Source of the DNA: an uncultured Flavobacteriales bacterium
Lineage (GTDB): Bacteria > Bacteroidota > Bacteroidia > Flavobacteriales_D > Crocinitomicaceae
DNA: 64,000 nt
Assembly: GCA_937876195.1 (NCBI GenBank)
Contig: CALEIK010000024.1
Span: forward strand, 62,001 to 126,000
Reading direction: 5' to 3'
Shown: positions 1-8,042 of the stretch, piece by piece
How positions within the stretch are numbered: the stretch's first letter is position 1
How the letters are laid out: each line of letters begins with the position of its first letter
Notes under the pieces: generated by a model
Databases searched by the model: none
The model's input: the letters and a program-made list of their open reading frames with translations, nothing else
Told to the model about the DNA's origin: nothing
Program-made: the position numbers and the translations under genes

Positions 1-317
1 ACTTCTGGCAATAGTTGATCCGAATACAGGATGACTTCGAAGGAAATAAATCGATCTTTTTTGTCCACCACGATGGTATCGGGATAATAACCCATTGCTG
101 TAAACACCATGGTATCTGGAAGCTCTTTGGGAAGGATGATTTCGAATGTCCCATCTTCGTCCGTTATAACTCCCGTATTGGCCTGAAGTAGTTTGACACG
201 TGCTCCGTAAAGTGCGGTTTTGGTTTCTTTGTTGGAGCCGAAAACGACCCCCTTAACTTGTGCATTGACAGTGTACGTAAAAAGTAGACACAGCAACGCG
301 AGATTATATTTTTTCAT
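1..317 (-). CDS. TonB-dependent receptor, N-terminal part (runs off the window)
   Basis: The reading frame starts at ATG 317 and stays open to base 1, giving 105 residues. It begins with a clear signal peptide (MKKYNLALLCLLFTYTVNAQ) and continues into a carboxypeptidase-regulatory-like domain (VKGVVFGSNKE, then GARVKLL, then TDEDGTFEI, then GYYPDTIVV). In Bacteroidetes this order is typical of the N-terminus of outer-membrane TonB-dependent receptors, with plug and barrel following. Only the N-terminus is visible, so the substrate cannot be read. The upstream small Cys-rich protein is of a kind often found beside metal-related receptors, so a metal or metallophore is possible (inference). Confidence 0.8.
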   Translation of the reverse strand, partial: MKKYNLALLCLLFTYTVNAQVKGVVFGSNKETKTALYGARVKLLQANTGVITDEDGTFEIILPKELPDTMVFTAMGYYPDTIVVDKKDRFISFEVILYSDQLLPE

Positions 318-371
318 GTAATTAATTATTCATTAGACTTCCGTTTTTTTCTACAGAAAAATGAATAATTA

Positions 372-788
372 TCAGATGATGAAGACTTGATTTTTTATAC
401 CGATTTCTCGTCCAGATAGGAGGGGAGGTGGGTTTGCATATTCGACGTTGTGAAATTCTTCCGCGGCTTTAGTTACGTAAAACACATCTATCGGAAAAAG
501 AACCGCTGTTACTGGTACAGGAGAAAAATGGTAAGGTGCATTGTGGTAATCCAGCTTGATTTTAAAGTATTCCACTGAATCGTTGCAGCAATCGTCTTTT
601 TGTTCTTGCTTGGAATTTGAGCAACAAATTTTCTTTGTTGGTTTTTCCTTTTTGCAGTGATCATCTTCTGGAGGAAGCAAGTACGATGTTGAAATGCCTT
701 CTTTCTTACACGTGTGCTTAAACACATTCACGCCAACATTGCCAATAAACAACATCAGTAAGCCTGTAAGAACAATTATGGACTTCAT
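372..788 (-). CDS. HYC_CC_PP-like small secreted protein
   Basis: About 138 residues starting MKSIIVLTG, with a hydrophobic signal segment followed by HTCKKEG, a Lys-rich stretch, two CC pairs (KICCSN, DDCCND) and a C-terminal NPPPLLSGRE. The HxC / CC / PP layout matches a Bacteroidetes family of unknown function named for these residues and often encoded next to TonB receptors. The frame can be extended to TTG 818 or ATG 797, but a -7 box at 805..812 lies inside that extension, so ATG 788 is preferred. The next gene on the same strand is a TonB receptor start, 54 bases on, suggesting cotranscription. The cysteines may bind metal (inference). Confidence 0.7.
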   Translation of the reverse strand: MKSIIVLTGLLMLFIGNVGVNVFKHTCKKEGISTSYLLPPEDDHCKKEKPTKKICCSNSKQEQKDDCCNDSVEYFKIKLDYHNAPYHFSPVPVTAVLFPIDVFYVTKAAEEFHNVEYANPPPLLSGREIGIKNQVFII

Positions 789-804
789 TTTCAACATTTC
801 AACA

Positions 805-812
805 CAAATATA
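805..812 (-). promoter_or_regulatory. Bacteroidetes -7 box before the HYC_CC_PP-like gene
   Basis: On the minus strand the sequence is TATATTTG, an exact match to TAnnTTTG. Transcription would start near 799, which rules out the upstream TTG start at 818 and favours ATG 788. Confidence 0.6.
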
Positions 813-869
813 CAGCAATCTAACGAAAAGATAAATTAAATATTGGAGGCATTCTTGGATTGTTTCCGT

Positions 870-877
870 TAATTTTG
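870..877 (+). promoter_or_regulatory. -7 box before the NifU-type gene
   Basis: TAATTTTG matches TAnnTTTG and lies 17 bases before ATG 895. No clear TTTG -33 box at the usual spacing. Confidence 0.45.
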
Positions 878-894
878 TGTAAAAATTAGAATCT

Positions 895-1494
895 ATGAAT
901 GTTCCAGTTACAGTTTATGCAGAAATGACACCAAATCCTTCAACGATGAAATTTGTTGCAAACAAACATTTGCTTGGAACTGGTGATTCTGCTGAATTTC
1001 AATCCATGGCTTCGGCAAAAGGATATTCTCCACTAGCAGAAGAGTTGTTTAAACTGCCTTTCGTCAATGGGGTTTTTATTGCTTCGAATTTTGTCACCGT
1101 GACAAAAACCGATAACTTATCGTGGGATTTTATTACGATGGAATTGCGTGAGTTTATTCGTGAGTGGCTGTCCAATGGAAAGGAAGTATTGATTCAAATG
1201 CCTTCAAAAAGTGCACCTGTTGAAAGTAAAGACAATACTCCAACGAAAGTATTTGAAGCATCTGAATACGATGATGCCATTTGTGATTTGTTAGATGAAT
1301 ATGTTCGTCCAGCAGTTGAAAACGACGGCGGCGCAATTGACTTTAGAGGTTACGAAAATGGTGTTGTTACAGTTGTTTTAAAAGGTTCTTGTTCGGGATG
1401 TCCATCAAGCACAGCAACACTAAAAGGCGGAATTGAAACTCTTTTGATGCAACATCTTCCTGAGGTGAAGGAAGTTGTGGCGGAGAATGGGTGA
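895..1494 (+). CDS. NifU/Nfu-type iron-sulfur cluster carrier, two-domain
   Basis: The 199-residue protein has an N-terminal Nfu_N domain (TPNPSTMKF near residue 12) and a C-terminal NifU-like domain (about 125-199) with the cluster-binding motif GSCSGCP, Cys166 and Cys169. Such proteins carry a 4Fe-4S cluster, usually bridging a dimer through the CxxC pair, and pass it to target enzymes in the cytoplasm. The length suits the two-domain form. A second, single-domain NifU protein lies at 30785 beside Mrp, so this genome has at least two carriers. The gene stands alone and converges on the methyltransferase, with a hairpin between them. Confidence 0.9.
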   Translation: MNVPVTVYAEMTPNPSTMKFVANKHLLGTGDSAEFQSMASAKGYSPLAEELFKLPFVNGVFIASNFVTVTKTDNLSWDFITMELREFIREWLSNGKEVLIQMPSKSAPVESKDNTPTKVFEASEYDDAICDLLDEYVRPAVENDGGAIDFRGYENGVVTVVLKGSCSGCPSSTATLKGGIETLLMQHLPEVKEVVAENG

Positions 1495-1515
1495 TTTCGA
1501 CGGAGCTCGATTACC

Positions 1516-1553
1516 GATCTTCGGTTATTGAACTTGTCGAAATACCGAAGATC
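1516..1553. repeat. Intergenic inverted repeat between convergent genes
   Basis: GATCTTCGGTTATT (1516-1529) and AATACCGAAGATC (1541-1553) are inverted copies with a single-base bulge. The interior reads TTGTCGAAATACCG, related to the repeats at 3031-3153 and 34829-34879. There is no T-tract, so this is better called a REP-like palindrome than a canonical terminator, although it lies where a two-way terminator would be useful. Confidence 0.6.
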
Positions 1554-1558
1554 AATCC

Positions 1559-2230
1559 TCAAAACACCTCATACATCTTCGTCACAATAACTCCCTTGTC
1601 ATCCTTTAAAGTAATCGACGATAATTCTTTTTTTTCTTTCACTTTAAAGTTAAATGGTGGAGCGAGCAAGTCGACTCCACTTTGTTTTTTCAATCGAATT
1701 CCTTGACCTGAAATAATGTCTTTGTTCGGTGTAAATTCTCCTTCAGGGATATGCTCAGTTACGATAACGTATTTGAAGGCAGCCAACTTAGCGACGATGC
1801 TCTGTATTTCAGCATTGGATAAATGTTGCAGGACTTGTCGCAGTATTGCGCAATCACCAGAAGGTAAATCGTCCACTGCTATGTCTACGCAATGAAATTC
1901 TAGGTTTTCCGCCTTAAAGTGTACTTGGTTATGTGCTATCAGGTCAGTGACGATATCTACAGCAATGTATTTTTTGGTATGCTGAACCAGATCTTTTCCT
2001 ACGTTAAAATCCCCACACCCCAAATCGCATACGACCAGCGGTTCTTCAAAAGAAGTTAAAAATGTGGTTAACGCCGTGATGTATGGATGTACTATTTCTG
2101 GAAGATGGGAACCGTAACCAGAGTAAAAATCAGAATGATTCTCACCCCAAAGCTTCAAGGCATACACCTGTTCCATTGCGTTTTTAGTCGGCCAGGGTTT
2201 TTTTGCTCGTTTATCTTCTTTGGACATCAT
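1559..2230 (-). CDS. Class I SAM-dependent methyltransferase
   Basis: The 223-residue protein carries the SAM-binding motif I VCDLGCGDFNVGK (about residues 67-79) followed by IAVDIVTDLI, whose acidic residue ends the second strand, and DCAILRQVLQHL in the motif IV region. These mark a Rossmann-fold class I methyltransferase. The substrate is not evident. No membrane segment or signal peptide is visible, so a cytoplasmic enzyme is expected. A second ATG follows at 2227. It converges with the NifU gene and has no partner on its strand. Confidence 0.75.
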   Translation of the reverse strand: MMSKEDKRAKKPWPTKNAMEQVYALKLWGENHSDFYSGYGSHLPEIVHPYITALTTFLTSFEEPLVVCDLGCGDFNVGKDLVQHTKKYIAVDIVTDLIAHNQVHFKAENLEFHCVDIAVDDLPSGDCAILRQVLQHLSNAEIQSIVAKLAAFKYVIVTEHIPEGEFTPNKDIISGQGIRLKKQSGVDLLAPPFNFKVKEKKELSSITLKDDKGVIVTKMYEVF

Positions 2231-2378
2231 ACACTCGTTATTGGTCTGCGCAAACTAAAAATAATAAAACAAAGCGATAAGATATTACAGTTAATTTTTA
2301 TCACTAGGAATCTAATTCTGGCTATTTCGCTGACTCTGCTGACACAAGGTTAACGAAACATATTTAATTGAATATCGT

Positions 2379-2386
2379 TATATTTG
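2379..2386 (+). promoter_or_regulatory. -7 box directly before the nucleotidyltransferase ATG
   Basis: TATATTTG matches TAnnTTTG and ends 4 bases before ATG 2391, so the mRNA would begin at or next to the start codon. Confidence 0.55.
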
Positions 2387-2390
2387 TAGT

Positions 2391-2690
2391 ATGTCATATA
2401 TTAATCAATATAAGGAACAAATTGCAGCACTTTGTGATAAACACAATGTTGAACAGTTGTATATATTTGGTTCTGCATTAAAAAACACGATGACAAAAGA
2501 TAGTGATGTTGATTTATTGGTGAAGTTTAAAAAATTTAATCTTGCCAAGTATTTCCAGAACTACATGGAATTCAAAACTGGTCTTCAAAATCTTTTCAAA
2601 CGAAACGTCGATCTTGTTGAAGAACAAACGTTATCCAACCCATATTTGATTAAATCAATAGACAAAAACAAGGAATTGATTTATGGATGA
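2391..2690 (+). CDS. MntA-type minimal nucleotidyltransferase (antitoxin)
   Basis: The 99-residue protein has the nucleotidyltransferase signature GSx10DxD (Gly27-Ser28, Asp39, Asp41) in YIFGSALKN...DSDVDLLV. In characterised MntA/HepT modules this enzyme adds AMP to a tyrosine of the HEPN toxin and silences it. The next gene is a HEPN protein whose start overlaps this stop by 8 bases, the usual translationally coupled layout. Pairing and function are inferred from families and context. Confidence 0.8.
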   Translation: MSYINQYKEQIAALCDKHNVEQLYIFGSALKNTMTKDSDVDLLVKFKKFNLAKYFQNYMEFKTGLQNLFKRNVDLVEEQTLSNPYLIKSIDKNKELIYG

Positions 2691-3030
2691 TAGAATTCAG
2701 AAATGGCTTTATGATGTCAAGATTGCTATCGACGAAATAGACTCTTTTTTTATTGGACAACCAATGATTTTTAGCAATTACCAAGACAATAAAATGCTAA
2801 AAAGAGCAATTGAAAGAGAACTAGAAATAATTGGTGAAGCGATTAATAGAATAGTAAAAAGTGATGAGTCCTATATTGAAAAGATCACAGATTCTCTCAA
2901 TATTGTTGGTTTAAGAAATCAGGTAATTCATGGCTATGACAACATTTCTGATGAGAATATTTGGGCAATATTAATCAATCATTTACCTCTTTTAAAAGAA
3001 GATATCGTTCAATTACTGAATGAAAATTAA
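2683..3030 (+). CDS. HepT-type HEPN-domain toxin (DUF86-like)
   Basis: The 115-residue helical protein carries the HEPN motif Rx4HxY as RNQVIHGY (Arg78, His83, Tyr85). In this family Arg and His form the RNase site, and the Tyr is the residue AMPylated by MntA. IGEAINRI around residue 50 is typical of DUF86. It overlaps the MntA-like gene by 8 bases, forming a two-gene toxin-antitoxin module. All named residues are present, so the toxin is expected to be active when unmodified (inference). Confidence 0.8.
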   Translation: MDDRIQKWLYDVKIAIDEIDSFFIGQPMIFSNYQDNKMLKRAIERELEIIGEAINRIVKSDESYIEKITDSLNIVGLRNQVIHGYDNISDENIWAILINHLPLLKEDIVQLLNEN

Positions 3031-3153
3031 ACTCGGCATTGAGCTGAGCCAGTAGCGGTAGCTGAGTACGCCACGGTAATCGAGTTTATGGCGGTAGCTG
3101 TGCCTGTCGCGGTAATCGAGGAGGTTATTGAGCCCGTCGAAATAGTCGAGATT
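3031..3153. repeat. Intergenic repeat block with GGTAATCGAG motifs and a 36-base tandem unit
   Basis: CGGTAATCGAG occurs twice and GCGGTAGCTG occurs twice, in the same order, so positions 3055-3090 and 3091-3126 look like diverged 36-base tandem copies. The block ends in GTTATTGAGCCCGTCGAAATAGTCGAGATTAC. The same words occur at 34829-34879. It separates the convergent HEPN and GLPGLI genes. Confidence 0.6.
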
Positions 3154-3889
3154 ACAACCAACTAAACATCGCGTCCAGATCTTCTTTTTTCACCCATTGT
3201 CCCATTTTCTCTAGGAGCGCGACTTTCAGAGCTTCCACGGTGTAGACATCTTTTTCTTTTGCGGTAATCGTGTATTCAAGTTTAGTACTAGGAGGTGCCA
3301 TTGCTTTTACTTCTTTCGCGAAGTAAATGATACTTCCGTCTTCTGTTGCAAGTCCAAGAACTGTTCCTGGAAGACCGCTGAACCCTTCTGGTCCAATTGA
3401 TGGTGCAACTTCCGATGAGAACCAAGCGTACACACGTGTAGAATCGTTCATTTCCCACATTGCTTTTCGACAGAGATATCCTGCAATATTTCGTTTACTC
3501 TCTGTAATTTTCCATGTTCTTTTAGTCAGTGAATCCTTGACAATGGTTTCCGTTCCCCACAAATCCAACACAGCGATTTTTTGATTCGCTGCCGTATTGC
3601 TATAGATTTTATTGTGTGTGGTGAGAAATTTCATAAACCCTTGATCAGGTTCATCGCTTTCAATGGGTGTAAATGCCGACAGCGAGTCGTTGAAATACAA
3701 TTCAAATTCCTCAATCTTCCACTTCACATCTTCCTTTAAGAATCGCTTCACACGGTCATTGTCCTTGTAAAGTTTATGCAAATTTGTTTTACGCTCAAAT
3801 ACAATTCTACCCGAGGTAATCTGCGCCATTGAAATAGCAGGAAACGCTATCAATGCTACAATTGTCAGTATATTTTTAATGCCAGCCAT
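3152..3889 (-). CDS. GLPGLI family protein
   Basis: The 245-residue secreted protein has a signal peptide (ending AISMAQ) and the family hallmark near residue 170, FSGLPGTVLGL, with APSIGPEG just before it. The family belongs to Bacteroidetes and its biochemical role is not known to me. Its start overlaps the end of the outer-membrane barrel gene by 14 bases, a common pairing, which suggests the two act together at the cell envelope. Confidence 0.8.
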   Translation of the reverse strand: MAGIKNILTIVALIAFPAISMAQITSGRIVFERKTNLHKLYKDNDRVKRFLKEDVKWKIEEFELYFNDSLSAFTPIESDEPDQGFMKFLTTHNKIYSNTAANQKIAVLDLWGTETIVKDSLTKRTWKITESKRNIAGYLCRKAMWEMNDSTRVYAWFSSEVAPSIGPEGFSGLPGTVLGLATEDGSIIYFAKEVKAMAPPSTKLEYTITAKEKDVYTVEALKVALLEKMGQWVKKEDLDAMFSWL

Positions 3890-6650
3890 TGAAGTCTTCT
3901 TCTTTAGTTTTGTTATTGTTGAAACGATAAGTCACTTTCAACAGGAAGTAACGCGAAATAATCGTTGTTCTATTGTCGGTAATAATGTTTCCATTTACTT
4001 GTCGTGCAGCGTTGATGTTCTGATTGAAAATATCATTTCCTTGAATTCCAACTACTAAATTTCCAGTTTTCAAGAATGCTTTGCTGAATTCAGCATTGAA
4101 AATAAAATATTCAATATCGAAGAATCCTTGTCCCTGCTGTGCATTCTTATAATACGTTCCTTCCACGCCAATTTTAAACCCTAAAGGCAATCTCCAGACA
4201 ACGTCAGCACCATAAGCTTGACTTGTGTATGGATTGTTAGAAGCTACACTCAACGAGCTTTTAGGATTGTTATAGGTATAACTTCCATTCAACGTAATTT
4301 CTAGTGAATCCCAAAAGAAATCGATATCCATTTGACCCGTAACTGCAAAATTATCTGTGGTGTTTCTCTCCGAATTAATAAAATTATTAAAACGGGTAAA
4401 GGAAGAATTTAAGTTTGGTTTTACCGTAATAATTCTTTTGTAAACTGGAATCCCTGTACCAGCGTACAATACTGCGTACATATTTCCATCTGTATTTACT
4501 GTTTGTGAGTAAGTACGTCCAAATTGATCATACGTTGTCGAACTCGCAAAACCGTCATCTGTTACATTGAGAAGCACTCCGGTATACACATAGCGCCCAG
4601 ACATTGCTTGCCAAGTGTTGAAGTTCAAGCGCATGTCGTGTGAGTAATTTGGAATTAAATCAGGGTTTCCGACAGCAATTCTATTTGGGTTTGAGTTGTC
4701 AGGAACTGGCTGTAAATCGTTGATTGACGGTTGCGTTGAATTTGTCGTATAGTTGAGTGAAAAACGCGTACTAACACTTGGTTTATATTCGTACCAAAAC
4801 CTCGGTAACACATTTGTGAAGTTTTGCGGAGTTTGAACATTGGTAATCAAGTTGTTGTTGTCAATATCGATGTTTCTAACGCGTGCACCACCTTGAATGG
4901 TATGCTTGCTTGTTTGGAAGATTAATTCAAGACCTCCCCTGTGCTGTTGGCGCGTACTTTCGAAGATATTGGACAAATCTGAACGGAAATTTGTGTACTC
5001 ATTGTTGTTAAAATCATACGTTTCCTTGTTTTGTTTGCTGAGTCCATATTCGTACAAATATTGGAATTCAAGTTTGAATTTTTTAGCGATTGGTTCAACA
5101 TAGGTTACAGTCGCATAATGGTTGGATGCACTGTTGTTGTTCTTTTTCTCCTGATCGACAATTGAATCGTACAAAGGAGTAAAAATTCGTGTTGTCGTAT
5201 TTAGATTTCCATTTGTCTTATTGTCACTCATCTCAATATCGTACCTTACCTCAAGTTCTCGTTTTTTCTTTTTGAATTTTCGGTTAATTCGTGCCATACC
5301 GCTCAATCCAATTCCTTCGGATTTTGTTTTGTTGTCAACGGTTGTTTCCAAAGACTGAATTTGATCCCCATTTATAAACGAAGTCCTATCAGAAGCGTCT
5401 TGGTTTTGAAAATCAAACGAGAGAGAAGGCTTGATTTCTATCGTCGTTAATGAATCCAGTGGCGCGGTAAAGTTAAAATTGATATTGTGCGATTCGCTTC
5501 TGGTGAAGTTACGCGTAGAATCATCGGTATAATATGTTGTATCTGTTAAAAAGTACTGAGATCTACTTGCAGAAGTTGCTTCAAGCTGCGTATTGTAGTA
5601 CGAATAATTAAAACCAATCTTAGCCCCTTTGTTCTTTCCAATTTTATCGCTGAAATAAAGTCCTGCTTTAAATGTCTGAGGAATACCACTTGTGTTTCGT
5701 GTATTGTCTTCCCACGGCATTGAATTCGCTCCTCTTTCATTGTTCAATCCAAATTTGTTTAAATCACCTCTTCCAAAACTGGAGCGTGGTGTATTGGTAG
5801 TCAATGCAAAAACGGAAATTTTCTGAGGACCATCAAAGCGATTTAAGAGTAGTTCGCCTTCATAAAAAGCGTTGGTGCCTATTTTATTGTTGATTGGAGT
5901 CAGCGCAAAGTCTGAAGCTCCTGAGACTCGACCGAAATATCCTTTCTTCGCATCGTCCTTGAGTCGCAAATCCAAGACTTTGATTTTATCTTCACTTCCT
6001 CCAATTCCTTGATCGTTTTCTTTCTCGTAGACTTCCACTGTCGATATTCCATCAGCCCCCAAATTTTTAGTTGCAATGGTTGGATCCGTTCCGAAAAATT
6101 CATCACCATCGACTAAAACCTGATCAATCGCCTGACCTTGTGAGGTGATTTTACCGTCTTTATCTACACTAAGTCCAGGAAGTTTTTTAAGTAAGTCTTC
6201 AACCACCGCTCCTTCAGCGACTTGAAAGGAATCGGCGATGTACACAAGCGTGTCTCCACGGTAATAAATGGGATTTCTGTTGGCGTAAATGATGACCTCT
6301 TCAATTTCTTGAGATTTTGAGCTTAGACGAACATTGGGAATATCGATTTCCTTGTTTTCAGCATGTCCAAACATGTAATATATTTTTTCATCGGAACTGG
6401 GATGCTCGATGATGAGCGAGAACGTGTCAATTTCAAAACCTCTTAGTTCAAAGGTTCCTTCTGGTGATGTTCTATCAAAGGCGAGTAAAACGGAATCCTT
6501 CATGCGCACGGCCATCACCATGGCATTTGCAGCTGGTTTTACGCCAGTTGAATCATAAACCGTTCCCGTGACTTTCATTTCTTGCGAAAACCCGAAAGAG
6601 GTGAATGCGAGAAGTAGTACGCTGACAAGGTGTTTTATGTTAAATTTCAT
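3876..6650 (-). CDS. Outer-membrane TonB-dependent-receptor-like barrel protein
   Basis: The 924-residue protein has a signal peptide (ending SFGFSQ), a carboxypeptidase-regulatory domain (about 25-115), a plug-like region (EEVIIYANRNPIYYRGDTLVY, then LLKKLPGLSVDKDGKI and VLVDGDEFFGTDP, about 115-190) and a long C-terminal part of alternating beta strands ending in FNNNKTKEEDFNGWH. This fits the outer membrane beta-barrel family related to TonB receptors. No substrate can be read. It is the upstream gene of a two-gene operon with the GLPGLI protein. Confidence 0.8.
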   Translation of the reverse strand: MKFNIKHLVSVLLLAFTSFGFSQEMKVTGTVYDSTGVKPAANAMVMAVRMKDSVLLAFDRTSPEGTFELRGFEIDTFSLIIEHPSSDEKIYYMFGHAENKEIDIPNVRLSSKSQEIEEVIIYANRNPIYYRGDTLVYIADSFQVAEGAVVEDLLKKLPGLSVDKDGKITSQGQAIDQVLVDGDEFFGTDPTIATKNLGADGISTVEVYEKENDQGIGGSEDKIKVLDLRLKDDAKKGYFGRVSGASDFALTPINNKIGTNAFYEGELLLNRFDGPQKISVFALTTNTPRSSFGRGDLNKFGLNNERGANSMPWEDNTRNTSGIPQTFKAGLYFSDKIGKNKGAKIGFNYSYYNTQLEATSASRSQYFLTDTTYYTDDSTRNFTRSESHNINFNFTAPLDSLTTIEIKPSLSFDFQNQDASDRTSFINGDQIQSLETTVDNKTKSEGIGLSGMARINRKFKKKKRELEVRYDIEMSDNKTNGNLNTTTRIFTPLYDSIVDQEKKNNNSASNHYATVTYVEPIAKKFKLEFQYLYEYGLSKQNKETYDFNNNEYTNFRSDLSNIFESTRQQHRGGLELIFQTSKHTIQGGARVRNIDIDNNNLITNVQTPQNFTNVLPRFWYEYKPSVSTRFSLNYTTNSTQPSINDLQPVPDNSNPNRIAVGNPDLIPNYSHDMRLNFNTWQAMSGRYVYTGVLLNVTDDGFASSTTYDQFGRTYSQTVNTDGNMYAVLYAGTGIPVYKRIITVKPNLNSSFTRFNNFINSERNTTDNFAVTGQMDIDFFWDSLEITLNGSYTYNNPKSSLSVASNNPYTSQAYGADVVWRLPLGFKIGVEGTYYKNAQQGQGFFDIEYFIFNAEFSKAFLKTGNLVVGIQGNDIFNQNINAARQVNGNIITDNRTTIISRYFLLKVTYRFNNNKTKEEDFNGWH

Positions 6651-6773
6651 TTGTACGGAGTGTTTGGACTATAATTGATTACAATAATAAGTTCATTTTG
6701 TTCGTAGAACTACAATTATATGTTAAATGGTTAAAAAAGGACAACAATGGTTTTCAATGCGCGCTGAAGTGCA

Positions 6774-7571
6774 TTATCTAATTTCTGCTTCCATGAGAAT
6801 TTGATAGACAAAACCTTGTTCATCACCCAGTGTTTCGAAATTTATGGTCAACGGTTTCCCGATCATTTGGAGTTCATTTTCTTGTAGTTTTTTAATAGTA
6901 CTTGTCATCATTTGAACAACGAGTGAGGATGAGTAACCATCTTTTTTATTTTCACCTACGATGATATAGAGGTATGGATCTTCTTTCGCAAAACCACGAA
7001 AAGTAGTCGCATATTCACCCGTTTGATTCAATACGCTGATTGCACGTTCCATACTGCAGTCGTGTTTCTCAGTCATTTTGAATGCTTCAAACTCCAGTCC
7101 ATCCTCGTACTTGGCAGTACGAATTTTTGTAGCAATCGGTTTCTCTTTTTTGTCGTAATAGGTAATTCTTTCAGAAAATGAAGCAGAATCACCTTTGGAA
7201 TATTCGAACAATTCACGCGAGGCAAACTTCTTCCCATCAACAAGATAGAATGTGTTGGAGCAAATGCTTTGCACTGAACTAACGGTATATTTTTCCACCA
7301 TTTTGACGGCAACATTCGCCGTGTCGATCATCATTTCAACTTCAACCGAAGCACCGTCTGGTCGAGAGTAGAACAAGCTACTGGCTTTAGAAAGTGTATT
7401 GTCTTCATCGATTTGAAGCATCTTTTCTTCAAAAGCCACTTCATCTTTGTTGGGCGAGTATTGTTCTGAGTTTGTAACTACTGGATCACTTTCTTTGGGT
7501 GTTTCACCACAAGAAGCGGCTAAAATGAGAATAGAAAATAGGCCACTGAATAATTGAATTGAGTATTTCAT
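6774..7571 (-). CDS. Lipoprotein of unknown function
   Basis: About 265 residues starting MKYSIQLFSG, with a lipobox-like end to the signal segment, LAASCGE, so Cys21 is probably lipidated. The rest is soluble, with VSSVQSICSNTFYLVDGK and CSMERAISVL as distinctive stretches; I recognise no domain. A longer frame begins at 7646, but a -7 box at 7606..7613 falls inside it, so ATG 7571 is chosen. Single gene; the tRNA gene is divergent from it. Confidence 0.65.
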   Translation of the reverse strand: MKYSIQLFSGLFSILILAASCGETPKESDPVVTNSEQYSPNKDEVAFEEKMLQIDEDNTLSKASSLFYSRPDGASVEVEMMIDTANVAVKMVEKYTVSSVQSICSNTFYLVDGKKFASRELFEYSKGDSASFSERITYYDKKEKPIATKIRTAKYEDGLEFEAFKMTEKHDCSMERAISVLNQTGEYATTFRGFAKEDPYLYIIVGENKKDGYSSSLVVQMMTSTIKKLQENELQMIGKPLTINFETLGDEQGFVYQILMEAEIR

Positions 7572-7605
7572 GAGATTTGATTTGTAGTTAAAACCATGTT
7601 TTTGA

Positions 7606-7613
7606 CAAAAGTA
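7606..7613 (-). promoter_or_regulatory. -7 box before the lipoprotein gene
   Basis: Minus strand TACTTTTG matches TAnnTTTG and would start transcription near 7600, about 30 bases before ATG 7571. Confidence 0.5.
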
Positions 7614-7665
7614 ACAAGATTTGAGGGCTTGATTGGAATATTTCAAGGAATTATAGTTCTTTTCT

Positions 7666-7696
7666 TTTGCGAATCAATAAAGAATCCCTACCTTTG
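7666..7696 (+). promoter_or_regulatory. Promoter of the initiator tRNA
   Basis: TTTG (7666-7669) and TACCTTTG (7689-7696) are separated by 19 bases, a model Bacteroidetes -33/-7 pair. The predicted start near 7702 leaves a leader of about 25 bases before the tRNA. Confidence 0.7.
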
Positions 7697-7726
7697 CACC
7701 GCTGTTAGTCTATTAACAGAATATAT

Positions 7727-7799
<73 letters not shown>

Positions 7800-7806
7800 C
7801 AACAAG

Positions 7807-7838
7807 AACCGTTGGAATTTATTCCAACGGTTTTTTTT
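7807..7838 (+). terminator. Terminator after the initiator tRNA
   Basis: AACCGTTGGAAT and ATTCCAACGGTT form a perfect 12-base-pair stem with a TT loop, followed by T8. It lies 8 bases after the tRNA. Confidence 0.85.
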
Positions 7839-7876
7839 ATGCGCAGAAGTCTGAGCTGGCTCAAGGTTCTGCGCAT
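7839..7876. repeat. Inverted repeat after the tRNA terminator
   Basis: ATGCGCAGAA (7839-7848) and TTCTGCGCAT (7867-7876) are perfect inverted copies, with Ts before the first arm and As after the second. It could be a second terminator working mainly on the minus strand; no minus-strand gene ends nearby. Confidence 0.5.
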
Positions 7877-7911
7877 AAAAAAACCGAAAAGCACGTAGTG
7901 CGACGGTTGTT

Positions 7912-8014
7912 GTTGTACAGCTCCCTCAATTTCAGTCCACCGAGGCACGAGGTAGTCTGGCCCCCCGCTACAAAAAACAGAGCGAGTGTGCAGAGCGAGA
8001 GCGGCACACTCGCT
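7912..8014. repeat. Dispersed repeat, copy 1, with an inserted tRNA 3' end and a terminator hairpin
   Basis: This stretch matches 12056-12136 almost base for base over TCAATTTCAGTCCACCGAGG, the following CACGAGGTAGTCT, and ACAGAGCGAGTGTG. Between the last two blocks copy 1 has GGCCCCCCGCTACAAAAA where copy 2 has only AAG. The extra bases match the 3' end of tRNA-Met with one added C. The end (GCGAGTGTG...CACACTCGC plus TTTTGTTTT) also forms a terminator-like hairpin. Confidence 0.7.
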
Positions 8015-8042
8015 TTTGTTTTCCTCACTCTCCCTCTCACAC

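Noticed and set aside
3031..3153. CRISPR array
   Set aside because: The two 36-base units are diverged, adjacent without spacers, and no cas genes are present.
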